From positions 1 through 38,696 of the forward strand of contig JAKIUD010000030.1 of assembly GCA_021647765.1 (NCBI GenBank): 38,696 nucleotides of DNA, read 5' to 3'. Numbering within the stretch: the stretch's first letter is position 1; the number at the start of each line of letters is the position of its first letter. Source of the stretch: Desulfuromusa sp. (GTDB taxonomy: Bacteria; Desulfobacterota; Desulfuromonadia; Desulfuromonadales; Geopsychrobacteraceae). The notes under the pieces were generated by a model that saw nothing but the letters and a program-made list of their open reading frames with translations, did no database searches and was not told the origin of the DNA. Of the stretch, positions 7,392 through 15,752 are shown piece after piece. Made by a program: the position numbers and the translations under genes.

Positions 7392-8117
7392 CTAGTTATT
7401 GTCCAGTGCCAACCAGACCAGGTTGTCCTGGATAAAAACAGTGAATGCCTGAGGTGCGGCACTTTTCAGCAGTTCCCATAGATAGCTATGGATACTACCA
7501 TCTTCAGTAAAAAGCCGCTGACTCTGCAATAAACCAAAAATCCGTGATCGAATGATCTGATTACAACCTGCAAGGTCAATAAACAGTAACGAGTCCTCAG
7601 TCATATCAAGTTGATCCAAGGGATCCGAGGCAACAATCATCCCCCCCTCTAGAGCCGTAGGCATTTTAATTATTTTCAACAGTTCATCAGCTAAATCACG
7701 ATTGTAGCTTTTGACTGATAGCTTCTCCCCAGACGCCAATGGTAACATCGGAACAACAAATAAAGTCCCTCGTTCCTTCAATTTGTCCTGGTTAGCGAGA
7801 AAATGAAGTTGTTGCAGAGTGCTATCGAGATCTTCAGCACGCATCTGCGGCGCTAGCAGGTAAGCATACTGGTCATAAGCAGGTCGTTCTTCGCCTGGCT
7901 GGAGAATTGCCTGCCATGGGATCTCAGTTGGTGGCTGTTCACGGAGCTTCTCCTCCTGCATTTTGGCCAGTAACTCCTGTAGTTTCTCCATCTTCTTCTG
8001 CAGTAATTGAACTCGCTTTTCCTTCTCCCCCGCTACAGCCGGGAAGATTAAAATCTGCTGTAGGCAGACGACCAACAAACAACAATAGAGAAAACGTGAA
8101 CCTTGCTTTAACATCAT
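7392..8117 (-). CDS. Exported protein of unknown function with N-terminal coiled coil
   Basis: No family was recognised. The first 28 or so residues look like a signal peptide (FLYCCLLVVCLQQILIF then PAVAG). A charged helical region follows (about 30-60, KRVQLLQKKMEKLQELLAK) that could be a coiled coil. The rest is a mixed alpha/beta segment with GTLFVVPMLPLASGE and SLLFIDLAGCNQIIRS, and a hydrophobic C-terminus. Two adjacent ATGs are possible starts; AGGAG is three bases before the first and six before the second. It lies 87 bases upstream of the AhbD-like gene on the same strand, so a link with haem or cytochrome maturation in the periplasm is possible, but only by position. Confidence 0.7.
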   Translation of the reverse strand: MMLKQGSRFLYCCLLVVCLQQILIFPAVAGEKEKRVQLLQKKMEKLQELLAKMQEEKLREQPPTEIPWQAILQPGEERPAYDQYAYLLAPQMRAEDLDSTLQQLHFLANQDKLKERGTLFVVPMLPLASGEKLSVKSYNRDLADELLKIIKMPTALEGGMIVASDPLDQLDMTEDSLLFIDLAGCNQIIRSRIFGLLQSQRLFTEDGSIHSYLWELLKSAAPQAFTVFIQDNLVWLALDNN

Positions 8118-8290
8118 AAACTCCTGTCTTTAAAATTTGGAGGATTATACAGAAAAACTTGCAGTTTGGGGGTGAAAATATCTTCAGCGACAGTTCCTTG
8201 AACAAAACACTGCCCTGGTGCAACAAGTCTCGTTGAAGAGCATCGAGCCAGCAGCAGGTACGCCCTTGGCTCTGCCCAATAAGTTTCGGA

Positions 8291-9007
8291 TTATACCGCT
8301 GAGCGCGAACTCAACCGGTAAAGATTTCCAGGATGAACCAGTCGAGCATAGCTGATCAGATTATTTGCCGACCAGGTTCTCCGATTGACCAACAAGCAAG
8401 GACTGTCTGCTGAGATATTGAGTAAATCCTGTTCCAAAGAATTGGGCAAGATCGCCTCAACGATATGTTCAATTTCTGATAGAGGAAAAAGTTCACTTAG
8501 ATACTGACTTGGAGTCGTAACCAAAAAATCCTGCTGAATATAATCTGGAACAAGCAATGCGTTGACATACCGTTCTGCAAGTTGCAATGGTCGGCCATTC
8601 TCTTTATGAACGATAAGGGAGTGAAAAACCGGATCTCCAGCAGCGATACCCAACTGGTCTGCTAAATCTCTATCAGCTTCTAGCTCCTGCAAACGATAAC
8701 GTTCATTACTATAGATATTGTGTCGCTGCCGAATTTCATCTGCAATATTACGAATTTCCAGCAATGGGGATTCTGCTTGAGCCATTGAAACAAAGGTACC
8801 GAGTCCCTGGTGCCGAACCAGCATCCCCTCAGCAACCAGTTCCTTAACCGCCCGATTAGCAGTCATTCTGCTGACGCCAAATTTTTCCGCCAATGCATTT
8901 TCTGTCGGAATCTGCGCATCAGGTGGATAGGTTTGATCTCCAATCGCCTGACGTATAAAATCTTTAATCACCTTAAAACGGGGTCGCACTCCGGATTTTT
9001 TCTTCAT
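8291..9007 (-). CDS. hutC: HutC-type GntR-family repressor of histidine utilisation
   Basis: A 238-residue regulator with an N-terminal GntR winged helix (residues about 5-75, with NALAEKFGVSRMTANRAVKE as recognition region and VRHQGLGTFV as wing) and a C-terminal UTRA ligand-binding domain. HutC proteins repress hut genes and are released by urocanate. The frame stays open upstream to 9505, giving a 404-residue version, but that extension overlaps hutI on the other strand and has no domain. The ATG at 9007 is chosen because AAGGAAG lies just before it and because family members begin a few residues before the winged helix. It is divergent from hutI, and the shared control region has a palindromic operator, so it probably also represses itself. 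Confidence 0.93.
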   Translation of the reverse strand: MKKKSGVRPRFKVIKDFIRQAIGDQTYPPDAQIPTENALAEKFGVSRMTANRAVKELVAEGMLVRHQGLGTFVSMAQAESPLLEIRNIADEIRQRHNIYSNERYRLQELEADRDLADQLGIAAGDPVFHSLIVHKENGRPLQLAERYVNALLVPDYIQQDFLVTTPSQYLSELFPLSEIEHIVEAILPNSLEQDLLNISADSPCLLVNRRTWSANNLISYARLVHPGNLYRLSSRSAV

Positions 9008-9063
9008 TTTTCTTCCTTTAAGCAGGAAAATATTTATTAAATCCATATTTTCTACACATGTGC

Positions 9064-9092
9064 TTGCAAGTTTGTATATAATTGTATATACA
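9064..9092 (+). promoter_or_regulatory. Putative promoter of hutIGUH
   Basis: TTGCAA (9064-9069) and TATACA (9087-9092) are spaced by 17 bases upstream of hutI. An alternative -10, TATAAT, is at 9077-9082 but has no good -35 partner. The hutI ribosome site AAGGG is a few bases before the ATG at 9119. Confidence 0.45.
9083..9092. promoter_or_regulatory. HutC operator palindrome TGTATATACA
   Basis: A perfect 10-base palindrome between hutC and hutI, matching the TGTATATACA-type sites described for HutC. A second half-site-like TTGTATATA lies just upstream (9073-9080). It overlaps the proposed -10 element of the hutI promoter, so binding would block transcription. Confidence 0.7.
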
Positions 9093-9118
9093 TTTAGTAT
9101 GAATGGGAAGGGAAATAA

Positions 9119-10357
9119 ATGAATTCCGTATTTTGTACCTGTGAAAAAATTTGGATCAATGCTCAGCTTGCAACGATGGATCCGCAAGTTGCAGCCCCAT
9201 ATGGCCTGCTGAAAGATCATATTATCGGGGTTAAAAATGGGAAAATTACAGTTATTTCTCCCATGCACAAGGTTGATATCAATGAATTTCACGGAGAAAT
9301 ACATGATGTCCAAGGAAATATCCTGACCCCAGGTTTGATAGATAGCCACACCCATCTGATCTACGGCGGGCAGCGTTCCCTTGAATTTACCCAGCGTTTG
9401 AACGGTAGCAGTTACGAAGAGATTTCCCGGACTGGCGGCGGCATTCTTGCCACTGTTACCGCGACCCGCGCTCTCTCTGAAGATGAACTTGTCGAACAGG
9501 CACAACCTCGCCTGGAAGCTCTCCTCAACGAGGGGGTCACAACGGTTGAAATAAAATCTGGATATGGGTTAACCCTTAATGATGAACTAAAAATACTCAG
9601 AGCTGCAAAAAAGCTGGCGGCAGATTATCCATTCCACCTGCGCAGCACCTTGCTTGCTGCTCATACCATCCCTCCAGAATTTCGCAACTCGCCTGATGCC
9701 TACATCGAACTTATCTGTCAAGAGATAATTCCACGGGTCGCAGATGAGGGATTGGCTGAAGCCGTTGATATCTTCTGTGAAAAAATCGCATTCTCCGCTG
9801 CCCAAAGTGAGCAGCTCTTTATCACTGCTGAAAAAGCTGGGCTGGGAATAAAAATTCATGCCGAACAACTGTCCAACAGTCATGGAGCAGAACTTGCCGC
9901 TAATTACTCGGCCTGGTCGGTCGATCATCTGGAATATCTGGATGAAGCTGGAATCAAAGCACTGAAGAAATCGGGAACCGTTGCGACTCTGCTTCCCGGA
10001 GCCTTTTATTTTCTTGGTGAAACGAAACAACCACCCGTTGAGCTGTTGCGTCAATATCAGGTTCCAATGGCTCTGGCCAGCGATCTCAACCCGGGAAGCT
10101 GCCCACTGGCTTCCTTGCGCTTAATGATGAATATGGGCTGTGTTCTGTTCGGTTTAACTCCCGAAGAGGCTCTCCAAGCGACAACCAGAAATGGTGCCGC
10201 AGCTCTCGGACTAGGAGAAATTACCGGAACTCTCAGTGTTGGTAAGGCTGCAGATATGCTCCTCTGGGACATTGACGATCCGGCTCAACTTGCCTACCAG
10301 TTCGGTGCAACCCCATTGTTGCAACGGATCTTTGCCGGGGAAATCAGCCATGTATAA
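9119..10357 (+). CDS. hutI: Imidazolonepropionase HutI
   Basis: Third enzyme of histidine degradation: hydrolyses imidazolone-5-propionate to N-formimino-L-glutamate. The 412-residue length is normal for this amidohydrolase. The metal motif H77-x-H79 is in DSHTHLIYGG; further family motifs are EIKSGYGL, HAEQLSNSHGA, SVDHLEYLD and LASDLNPGSCP. AAGGG lies before the ATG. It is the first gene of the plus-strand operon; hutG begins inside its last codons. Transcription is expected to be under HutC through the operator 30 bases upstream. Confidence 0.96.
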   Translation: MNSVFCTCEKIWINAQLATMDPQVAAPYGLLKDHIIGVKNGKITVISPMHKVDINEFHGEIHDVQGNILTPGLIDSHTHLIYGGQRSLEFTQRLNGSSYEEISRTGGGILATVTATRALSEDELVEQAQPRLEALLNEGVTTVEIKSGYGLTLNDELKILRAAKKLAADYPFHLRSTLLAAHTIPPEFRNSPDAYIELICQEIIPRVADEGLAEAVDIFCEKIAFSAAQSEQLFITAEKAGLGIKIHAEQLSNSHGAELAANYSAWSVDHLEYLDEAGIKALKKSGTVATLLPGAFYFLGETKQPPVELLRQYQVPMALASDLNPGSCPLASLRLMMNMGCVLFGLTPEEALQATTRNGAAALGLGEITGTLSVGKAADMLLWDIDDPAQLAYQFGATPLLQRIFAGEISHV

Positions 10358-11318
10358 AGCTCCCAACATGGATCTCTGGATCGGGCGAGTCGATGCGGGA
10401 TCAGGCACAATAAGCCTGCGCTGGCATCAGTGCATTTCTCCCTGGTTGGCAAAATCTCAGCAACCGGGAATAGCGTTGCTGGGAGTCGCAAGTGATGAGG
10501 GGGTGAAACGGAATCAGGGGAGAATCGGAGCGGCTGCCGGTTCCGATGAAATCCGCCGGCTACTGGCCAATCAGGCATACCACTTGAAACACCCCGCTTA
10601 TGATGCGGGGAACCTTTACTGCGAACGGAACGATCTTGAAGCCCTGCAAGAGGAACAAGCGACTCTGGTACATCAGATACTTGATCAAGGCCATTTCCCG
10701 CTGCTGCTGGGTGGTGGTCACGAAATAGCCTGCGGCAGTTTTCTCGGGCTGGTGCGACACCTGAATCCTTCAAGAACTGCTGCTCCAATTGGGATCATCA
10801 ATTTCGACGCACACTTCGACTTGCGAAAAGCCGCTGTGCCCACCTCCGGCACCCCTTTTCTACAAATTGCCAAACATTGCCAAGCCAAGGAGATCCCTTT
10901 TCGCTACTTCTGCCTTGGTGTAAGTGAGGTTGCGAACACACAAATGCTGTTCGACCAGGCGGATCAACTTGAAGTTGAATACCTGAAAGATGAAGAACTC
11001 AGCAGCTGGAAATTTCCGCAAATTGAAGAAAAATTGACCAAATTCCTCCACCCCTGCCAGGCGATTTATCTGAGCATTGACCTTGATGTCCTCCCCGCAG
11101 AAACTGCCCCCGGTGTCAGCGCTCCGGCGACCAGAGGTGTTCCTCTTCCAGAATTGGAATATCTGTTATCCTTTATCAGATCAGTCGCTCAGGATCGATT
11201 GAGAGTGGCAGATATCGCAGAATATAATCCGCAGTATGACATTGATGGTCGAACCGCCAAGGTTGCAGCCAGACTCTGCCACCTGCTCACCCGCTCATTG
11301 ACGAGAGATATATTATGA
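10350..11318 (+). CDS. hutG: Formimidoylglutamase HutG (arginase/agmatinase fold)
   Basis: Hydrolyses N-formimino-L-glutamate to glutamate and formamide with a dinuclear Mn centre. Metal ligands are visible at H124 (GGGHEIACG), D153/H155/D157 (NFDAHFDLR) and D244/D246 (SIDLDVLP). The frame is open from 10236, but that would overlap hutI by more than 100 bases; the ATG at 10350 overlaps the hutI stop by eight bases and has a G-rich ribosome site (10336-10340), giving 322 residues. An ATG at 10368 is also possible. The stop overlaps the hutU start as ATGA. The pathway choice is thus the one-step formamide route rather than the HutF/HutG two-step route. Confidence 0.93.
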   Translation: MYKAPNMDLWIGRVDAGSGTISLRWHQCISPWLAKSQQPGIALLGVASDEGVKRNQGRIGAAAGSDEIRRLLANQAYHLKHPAYDAGNLYCERNDLEALQEEQATLVHQILDQGHFPLLLGGGHEIACGSFLGLVRHLNPSRTAAPIGIINFDAHFDLRKAAVPTSGTPFLQIAKHCQAKEIPFRYFCLGVSEVANTQMLFDQADQLEVEYLKDEELSSWKFPQIEEKLTKFLHPCQAIYLSIDLDVLPAETAPGVSAPATRGVPLPELEYLLSFIRSVAQDRLRVADIAEYNPQYDIDGRTAKVAARLCHLLTRSLTRDIL

Positions 11319-12988
11319 ACAAACAACTTGATTCAAAACGCCTGATTCGTGCCCCACGAGGTTCACAAATAAGTGCTAAAAGCTGGCTGACCGAGGCCGC
11401 CTTGCGCATGTTGATGAATAATCTTGACCCGGATGTTGCCGAGCGTCCCGAAGAACTTGTCGTCTACGGCGGCATTGCACGAGCAGCGCGCGACTGGAAT
11501 TGTTACGACAAAATTGTCGAAGTTCTCAAGCGGCTGGAAGATGACGAATCACTGCTGATTCAATCTGGAAAACCGGTCGGAGTTTTCAAAACCCACCCTG
11601 ATGCCCCACGAGTTTTGATCGCTAATTCCAATCTGGTTCCCCACTGGGCCAACTGGGAAACCTTCAATGAACTGGATAAAAAGGGCTTGATGATGTACGG
11701 CCAGATGACCGCCGGATCCTGGGTCTATATCGGTTCGCAGGGCATCGTGCAAGGAACATACGAAACCTTTGTTGCCATTGCAAAAAAACGTTTTTCCGGT
11801 GATGCACGCGGCCGCTGGATTTTGACCGGAGGGCTTGGCGGCATGGGTGGCGCTCAACCACTGGCAGCCACCATGGCCGGATTCAATATGCTGGCCATCG
11901 AGTGTGATGAATCACGCATCGACAAACGGCTGGAAACCGGGTATCTGGATCACAAAGTGGCCGATCTCGATAAAGCTCTGGAATTGATAGAAACTGCTTG
12001 CAGCAATAAACAAGCTATCTCTGTTGGACTACTTGGGAACTGTGCCGAAATACTACCAGAATTGGTTCGCCGCAAAATTGTCCCGGATGTCTGTACTGAC
12101 CAAACCAGCGCCCATGATCCACTGAATGGTTATCTTCCGGGAGGGTGGAGTCTGGAGCAGGCGGTAAAGTTGCGCCAAGAAAACCCACAAAAGGTGATTA
12201 CAGCGGCTAAAGTTTCCATAGCTAAACATGTTGAAGCAATGTTGCAGCTACAACAACTGGGAGCAGAAACCTTTGACTACGGCAACAACATCCGTCAGGT
12301 TGCCTTTGATGAGGGGCTCGAAAATGCCTTCGCTTTCCCCGGATTCGTCCCCGCCTATGTGCGCCCTCTGTTCTGTGAAGGGATTGGCCCATTCCGCTGG
12401 ATCGCCCTCTCGGGAGATCCTGAAGATATCTATAAAACTGATGCCAAAGTGAAAGAACTGATCCCCGATGATCCTCATTTACACAACTGGCTCGATATGG
12501 CCAGAGAACGGATTCAGTTTCAAGGATTGCCTGCCCGAATCTGCTGGGTCGGGTTAAAAGACCGCGCCCGCCTCGGACTGGCATTTAATCAGATGGTTGC
12601 TAGCGGCGAACTGAAAGCCCCGATTGTTATAGGGAGAGATCATCTCGATTCGGGCTCGGTTGCCAGCCCCAACCGTGAAACTGAAGCGATGGCGGATGGT
12701 TCCGATGCTGTCTCCGACTGGCCACTGCTGAACGCCCTCCTCTCCACTTCGGGCGGGGCAACCTGGGTCAGTCTGCACCACGGCGGCGGAGTTGGGATGG
12801 GTTTCAGCCAGCATGCCGGAGTTGTTATTGTGGCCGATGGAACCGATGCAGCTGCCAAACGACTGGAACGGGTGCTGTGGAATGATCCGGGATCGGGCGT
12901 TATGCGCCACGCTGATGCCGGCTACCCGCTTGCTATCGCCTGCGCTAAGCAGCAGGGACTGGATCTACCGATGCTGGAGGATAAATAA
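11315..12988 (+). CDS. hutU: Urocanate hydratase HutU
   Basis: Second enzyme of histidine degradation: hydrates urocanate to imidazolone-5-propionate using tightly bound NAD+ as electrophile. The 557-residue length is typical. The NAD-binding glycine motif LTGGLGGMGGAQPLA lies near residue 168-182, DQTSAHDPLNGYLPGGW near 265-282, and VRPLFCEGIGPFRW and HHGGGVGMGFSQHAG follow. The start overlaps the hutG stop (ATGA) and the stop TAA overlaps the hutH ATG by one base, so the operon is translationally coupled. Confidence 0.97.
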   Translation: MNKQLDSKRLIRAPRGSQISAKSWLTEAALRMLMNNLDPDVAERPEELVVYGGIARAARDWNCYDKIVEVLKRLEDDESLLIQSGKPVGVFKTHPDAPRVLIANSNLVPHWANWETFNELDKKGLMMYGQMTAGSWVYIGSQGIVQGTYETFVAIAKKRFSGDARGRWILTGGLGGMGGAQPLAATMAGFNMLAIECDESRIDKRLETGYLDHKVADLDKALELIETACSNKQAISVGLLGNCAEILPELVRRKIVPDVCTDQTSAHDPLNGYLPGGWSLEQAVKLRQENPQKVITAAKVSIAKHVEAMLQLQQLGAETFDYGNNIRQVAFDEGLENAFAFPGFVPAYVRPLFCEGIGPFRWIALSGDPEDIYKTDAKVKELIPDDPHLHNWLDMARERIQFQGLPARICWVGLKDRARLGLAFNQMVASGELKAPIVIGRDHLDSGSVASPNRETEAMADGSDAVSDWPLLNALLSTSGGATWVSLHHGGGVGMGFSQHAGVVIVADGTDAAAKRLERVLWNDPGSGVMRHADAGYPLAIACAKQQGLDLPMLEDK

Positions 12989-14517
12989 TGTTCAAATTGG
13001 AACTCAAACCAGGTCACCTCAGCCTGAAACAGATGCGGCGGGTTCAGACCGAATCGGTGCAATTAACCTTGTCACCTGACTGTCTGGCCAAGATTGAAGC
13101 GGCAACAGCAACGGTTCGTCAGGTCATCGCCCAAGGTCGAGTCGTTTACGGTGTCAACACCGGTTTTGGTCTTTTGGCCAATACCCACATTCCCGATGAA
13201 GACCTTAAACAATTGCAACGTTCGATCGTCTTATCCCATGCCGCAGGAGTCGGTGCATTGATGGATGAAGCGACGGTTCGACTGTTGATGGTTTTAAAAA
13301 TCAACAGTCTGGCTCGCGGCTATTCCGGGATTCGCCTGAAAGTTATTGAAGCATTGATCACCCTGGTAAACGCCGAAATTTACCCCTGCATCCCCCAAAA
13401 AGGCTCTGTCGGTGCATCTGGTGACTTGGCACCTTTGGCACACATGAGCACCGTTTTACTGGGTGAAGGGGAAGTCCTCTATCATGGGGAGCGGTTGCCA
13501 GGTCGAAAAGGACTTGAAATCGCCGGATTGGAACCCTGCACCCTGGGGCCCAAAGAGGGGTTGGCACTGCTCAACGGAACCCAGGCATCAACCGCCTTTG
13601 CCCTGGAAGGGCTGTTTGCTGCAGAGAATCTGTTTGCCGCCGCTATAGTCAGTGGTAGTCTCAGTGTTGAAGCAGCGTTGGCAAGCCGTAGCCCATTTGA
13701 CCCGAGGATTCATCAGATCAGCGGCCACCAAAGTCGCATTGATACAGCAACAGCCTATCGCAAACTCCTTGATCACAGCCAGATTGAAGATTCACACCGC
13801 GCCTGTGAATCGGTACAAGACCCCTACTCCTTACGCTGTCAACCTCAGGTGATGGGAGCATGTCTGGAGCAACTCCGTCATGCGGCAAAAGTTCTCCGTA
13901 CCGAAGCAAACTCAGTCTCAGACAACCCCCTGGTTTTCATCGAAGAGAATGATATTCTTTCTGGAGGAAATTTTCACGCTGAACCGGTGGCAATGGCTGC
14001 CGACAACATGGCTTTAGCGATTGCAGAAATTGGAGCCTTGGCTGAACGACGCATCGCCCTGTTGATTGATAGCAATTTAAGTAAATTACCGCCATTTCTG
14101 GTCGAGAAAGGGGGATTGAATTCTGGTTTTATGATTGCTCAGGTCACGGCAGCAGCCCTGGCCAGCGAGAATAAATCCTATGCTCACCCGGCCTCCGTCG
14201 ACAGTCTGCCGACATCAGCAAATCAGGAGGATCATGTTTCCATGGCCACCTTTGCGGCTAGAAGACTGGGGGAAATGGCCGACAATACGGCGGGAATTCT
14301 GGCGATTGAACTGCTGGCGGCCTGTCAGGGGGTCGATTTTCGTGCGCCACTTAAAACCTCTGAGTTACTAGAACAGGCTAAGCAGCTTTTACGTGACGAG
14401 GTGCCATTTTACGATCAGGATCGCTACTTTGCTCCAGATATTGAAAAGGCGATAAGACTCATTCAATCAGGTCGCTTTGCCCCTTTTGCCAGTACCGCGG
14501 TAATATTGAGCCGTTGA
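12988..14517 (+). CDS. hutH: Histidine ammonia-lyase HutH
   Basis: First enzyme of histidine degradation: removes ammonia from histidine to give trans-urocanate, the inducer of the pathway. The 509-residue length is normal. Residues Ala143-Ser144-Gly145 in GSVGASGDLAPL form the autocatalytic MIO group. VYGVNTGFG (53-61), the QDPYSLRCQPQV segment and SVDSLPTSANQEDHVSMA are also present. The ATG shares its A with the hutU stop. It is the last hut gene here; the next gene converges with a gap of only four bases and no clear terminator is seen. Confidence 0.97.
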   Translation: MFKLELKPGHLSLKQMRRVQTESVQLTLSPDCLAKIEAATATVRQVIAQGRVVYGVNTGFGLLANTHIPDEDLKQLQRSIVLSHAAGVGALMDEATVRLLMVLKINSLARGYSGIRLKVIEALITLVNAEIYPCIPQKGSVGASGDLAPLAHMSTVLLGEGEVLYHGERLPGRKGLEIAGLEPCTLGPKEGLALLNGTQASTAFALEGLFAAENLFAAAIVSGSLSVEAALASRSPFDPRIHQISGHQSRIDTATAYRKLLDHSQIEDSHRACESVQDPYSLRCQPQVMGACLEQLRHAAKVLRTEANSVSDNPLVFIEENDILSGGNFHAEPVAMAADNMALAIAEIGALAERRIALLIDSNLSKLPPFLVEKGGLNSGFMIAQVTAAALASENKSYAHPASVDSLPTSANQEDHVSMATFAARRLGEMADNTAGILAIELLAACQGVDFRAPLKTSELLEQAKQLLRDEVPFYDQDRYFAPDIEKAIRLIQSGRFAPFASTAVILSR

Positions 14518-14521
14518 GAGG

Positions 14522-15601
14522 TCAACCGGTAGCCCGTTCCTCTTGTGGGAACAGTTCGGCAAATACCTCTTTAACCGTTGAGATGTGATCGGCTTTCCAG
14601 GCATTAGTGCCACAGAAAATCAGGCCGGTCTCCGTATTCCCTTGCTGGGCACGATCTAACGCATGGATAATGCAGAAGCGCTCACGCGATGTCTGATAGG
14701 CACATTTTTTCAAACAAGCAGAGGGGCAATAGACGTCAAGATCAACATCCCGCTGACGTACCTGGTCGATATTTTTCTTGATCGCTCGACCTGGCAATCC
14801 TGCCGGACTCATGATCAGACCGATATCTTCCTGCGAACAATCAAGGTAAGCCTGCTTGAATTCATCATTGGCATCGCATTCTTCAGTCACCACAAAACGG
14901 GTTCCCATCTGGACACCATCTGCCCCCTGAGCCAGGGCATATTCCAAATCTTCCCGATCCCAGATACCACCTGCGGCAATGATCGGAATGTCCACATTCC
15001 ACTTATCCTTTAGATAATCCTTAACTCCGCGTACAGTTGCATACTGATCATATTCCCCGCTGCCAATCCGCTCCATTTTTTCACCCAGATGGCCACCTGC
15101 CGTATCGGGATCTTCAACGACGATAGCATCGGGAAAACGCTGGTAGGTTTTCTGCCATTTACGCACGATCAACTCGGCCGCCTTGACCGACGAGACAATC
15201 GGCACCAGAGCAACATCAGGAAAATCAGCCGTTAATTTAGGGAGATTCATCGGTAATCCAGCACCGCTGATAATTAGTTTGGCTCCACCTTCGCAGGATG
15301 TCCGTACCACTTCATTATAGTTTTTTACCGCGACCATACAATTGACACCGATCACGCCATCTGGTGCAATTTCATAAGCCTTACGCAATTCATCCAATAA
15401 TGCCTGACGATCTGCCGCAAAAAAATTCTTTCCATCATAGCTCTCACTATTTAATGCTAAGCCGGCGGCGGCAACTATGCCGATTCCACCATTCAAAGCG
15501 ACATTTCCCGCTAAACGAAATCCAGAAATACGCACCCCCATCCCACCCTGAATCAGCGGAAAAGGGACACTGTGTTGACCTATAGTTAATCCTGCAAACA
15601 T
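14522..15601 (-). CDS. Nitronate monooxygenase/2-nitropropane dioxygenase-like FMN protein
   Basis: A TIM-barrel flavoprotein of the nitronate monooxygenase family (359 residues). It shows IQGGMGVRISGFRLAGNVA at the N-terminus, GVIGVNCMVA near 82-91, the conserved His in DTAGGHLG (His171), and the FMN phosphate motifs IIAAGGIWD and GADGVQMGTRFV. The C-terminal part has a cysteine cluster, C292-x3-C296-x3-C300 and C310, C330, which could bind an iron-sulfur cluster or form a structural site. The substrate is not evident; family members act on nitronates or as enoyl reductases (FabK-like). A good TAGGAG ribosome site precedes the ATG. It converges with hutH. Confidence 0.82.
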   Translation of the reverse strand: MFAGLTIGQHSVPFPLIQGGMGVRISGFRLAGNVALNGGIGIVAAAGLALNSESYDGKNFFAADRQALLDELRKAYEIAPDGVIGVNCMVAVKNYNEVVRTSCEGGAKLIISGAGLPMNLPKLTADFPDVALVPIVSSVKAAELIVRKWQKTYQRFPDAIVVEDPDTAGGHLGEKMERIGSGEYDQYATVRGVKDYLKDKWNVDIPIIAAGGIWDREDLEYALAQGADGVQMGTRFVVTEECDANDEFKQAYLDCSQEDIGLIMSPAGLPGRAIKKNIDQVRQRDVDLDVYCPSACLKKCAYQTSRERFCIIHALDRAQQGNTETGLIFCGTNAWKADHISTVKEVFAELFPQEERATG

Positions 15602-15619
15602 AAAAACTCCTATCTATGC

Positions 15620-15647
15620 AGCTATCCGGGTATAATAATTGATAGCT
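15620..15647. repeat. Seven-base inverted repeat in the 5' region of the nitronate monooxygenase-like gene
   Basis: AGCTATC (15620-15626) pairs with GATAGCT (15641-15647) about 20 bases before the start of the minus-strand gene. The loop contains TATAAT in plus orientation. It could be an operator or part of the 5' leader; no family match is known to me. Confidence 0.35.
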
Positions 15648-15752
15648 TCTTGATTTAATCGGTGGATTTTACCAGCCCAGACAACTTAAGAATGTAATAC
15701 TTATGTAAAAACTGCCTTGTAACGTCCTGTTTTCAATGGTAATAGATGAGCC

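Noticed and set aside
8291..9505. 404-residue version of the HutC regulator
   Set aside because: The N-terminal 166 residues overlap hutI on the other strand and the operator region, and have no domain; the ATG at 9007 has a ribosome site and the normal family length.
10236..10349. Longer N-terminus for HutG
   Set aside because: It lies inside hutI in another frame; the ATG at 10350 has a ribosome site and gives the normal start.
12222..12584. 120-residue minus-strand frame in hutU
   Set aside because: Antisense to a fully supported gene; Arg/Gly-rich composition.
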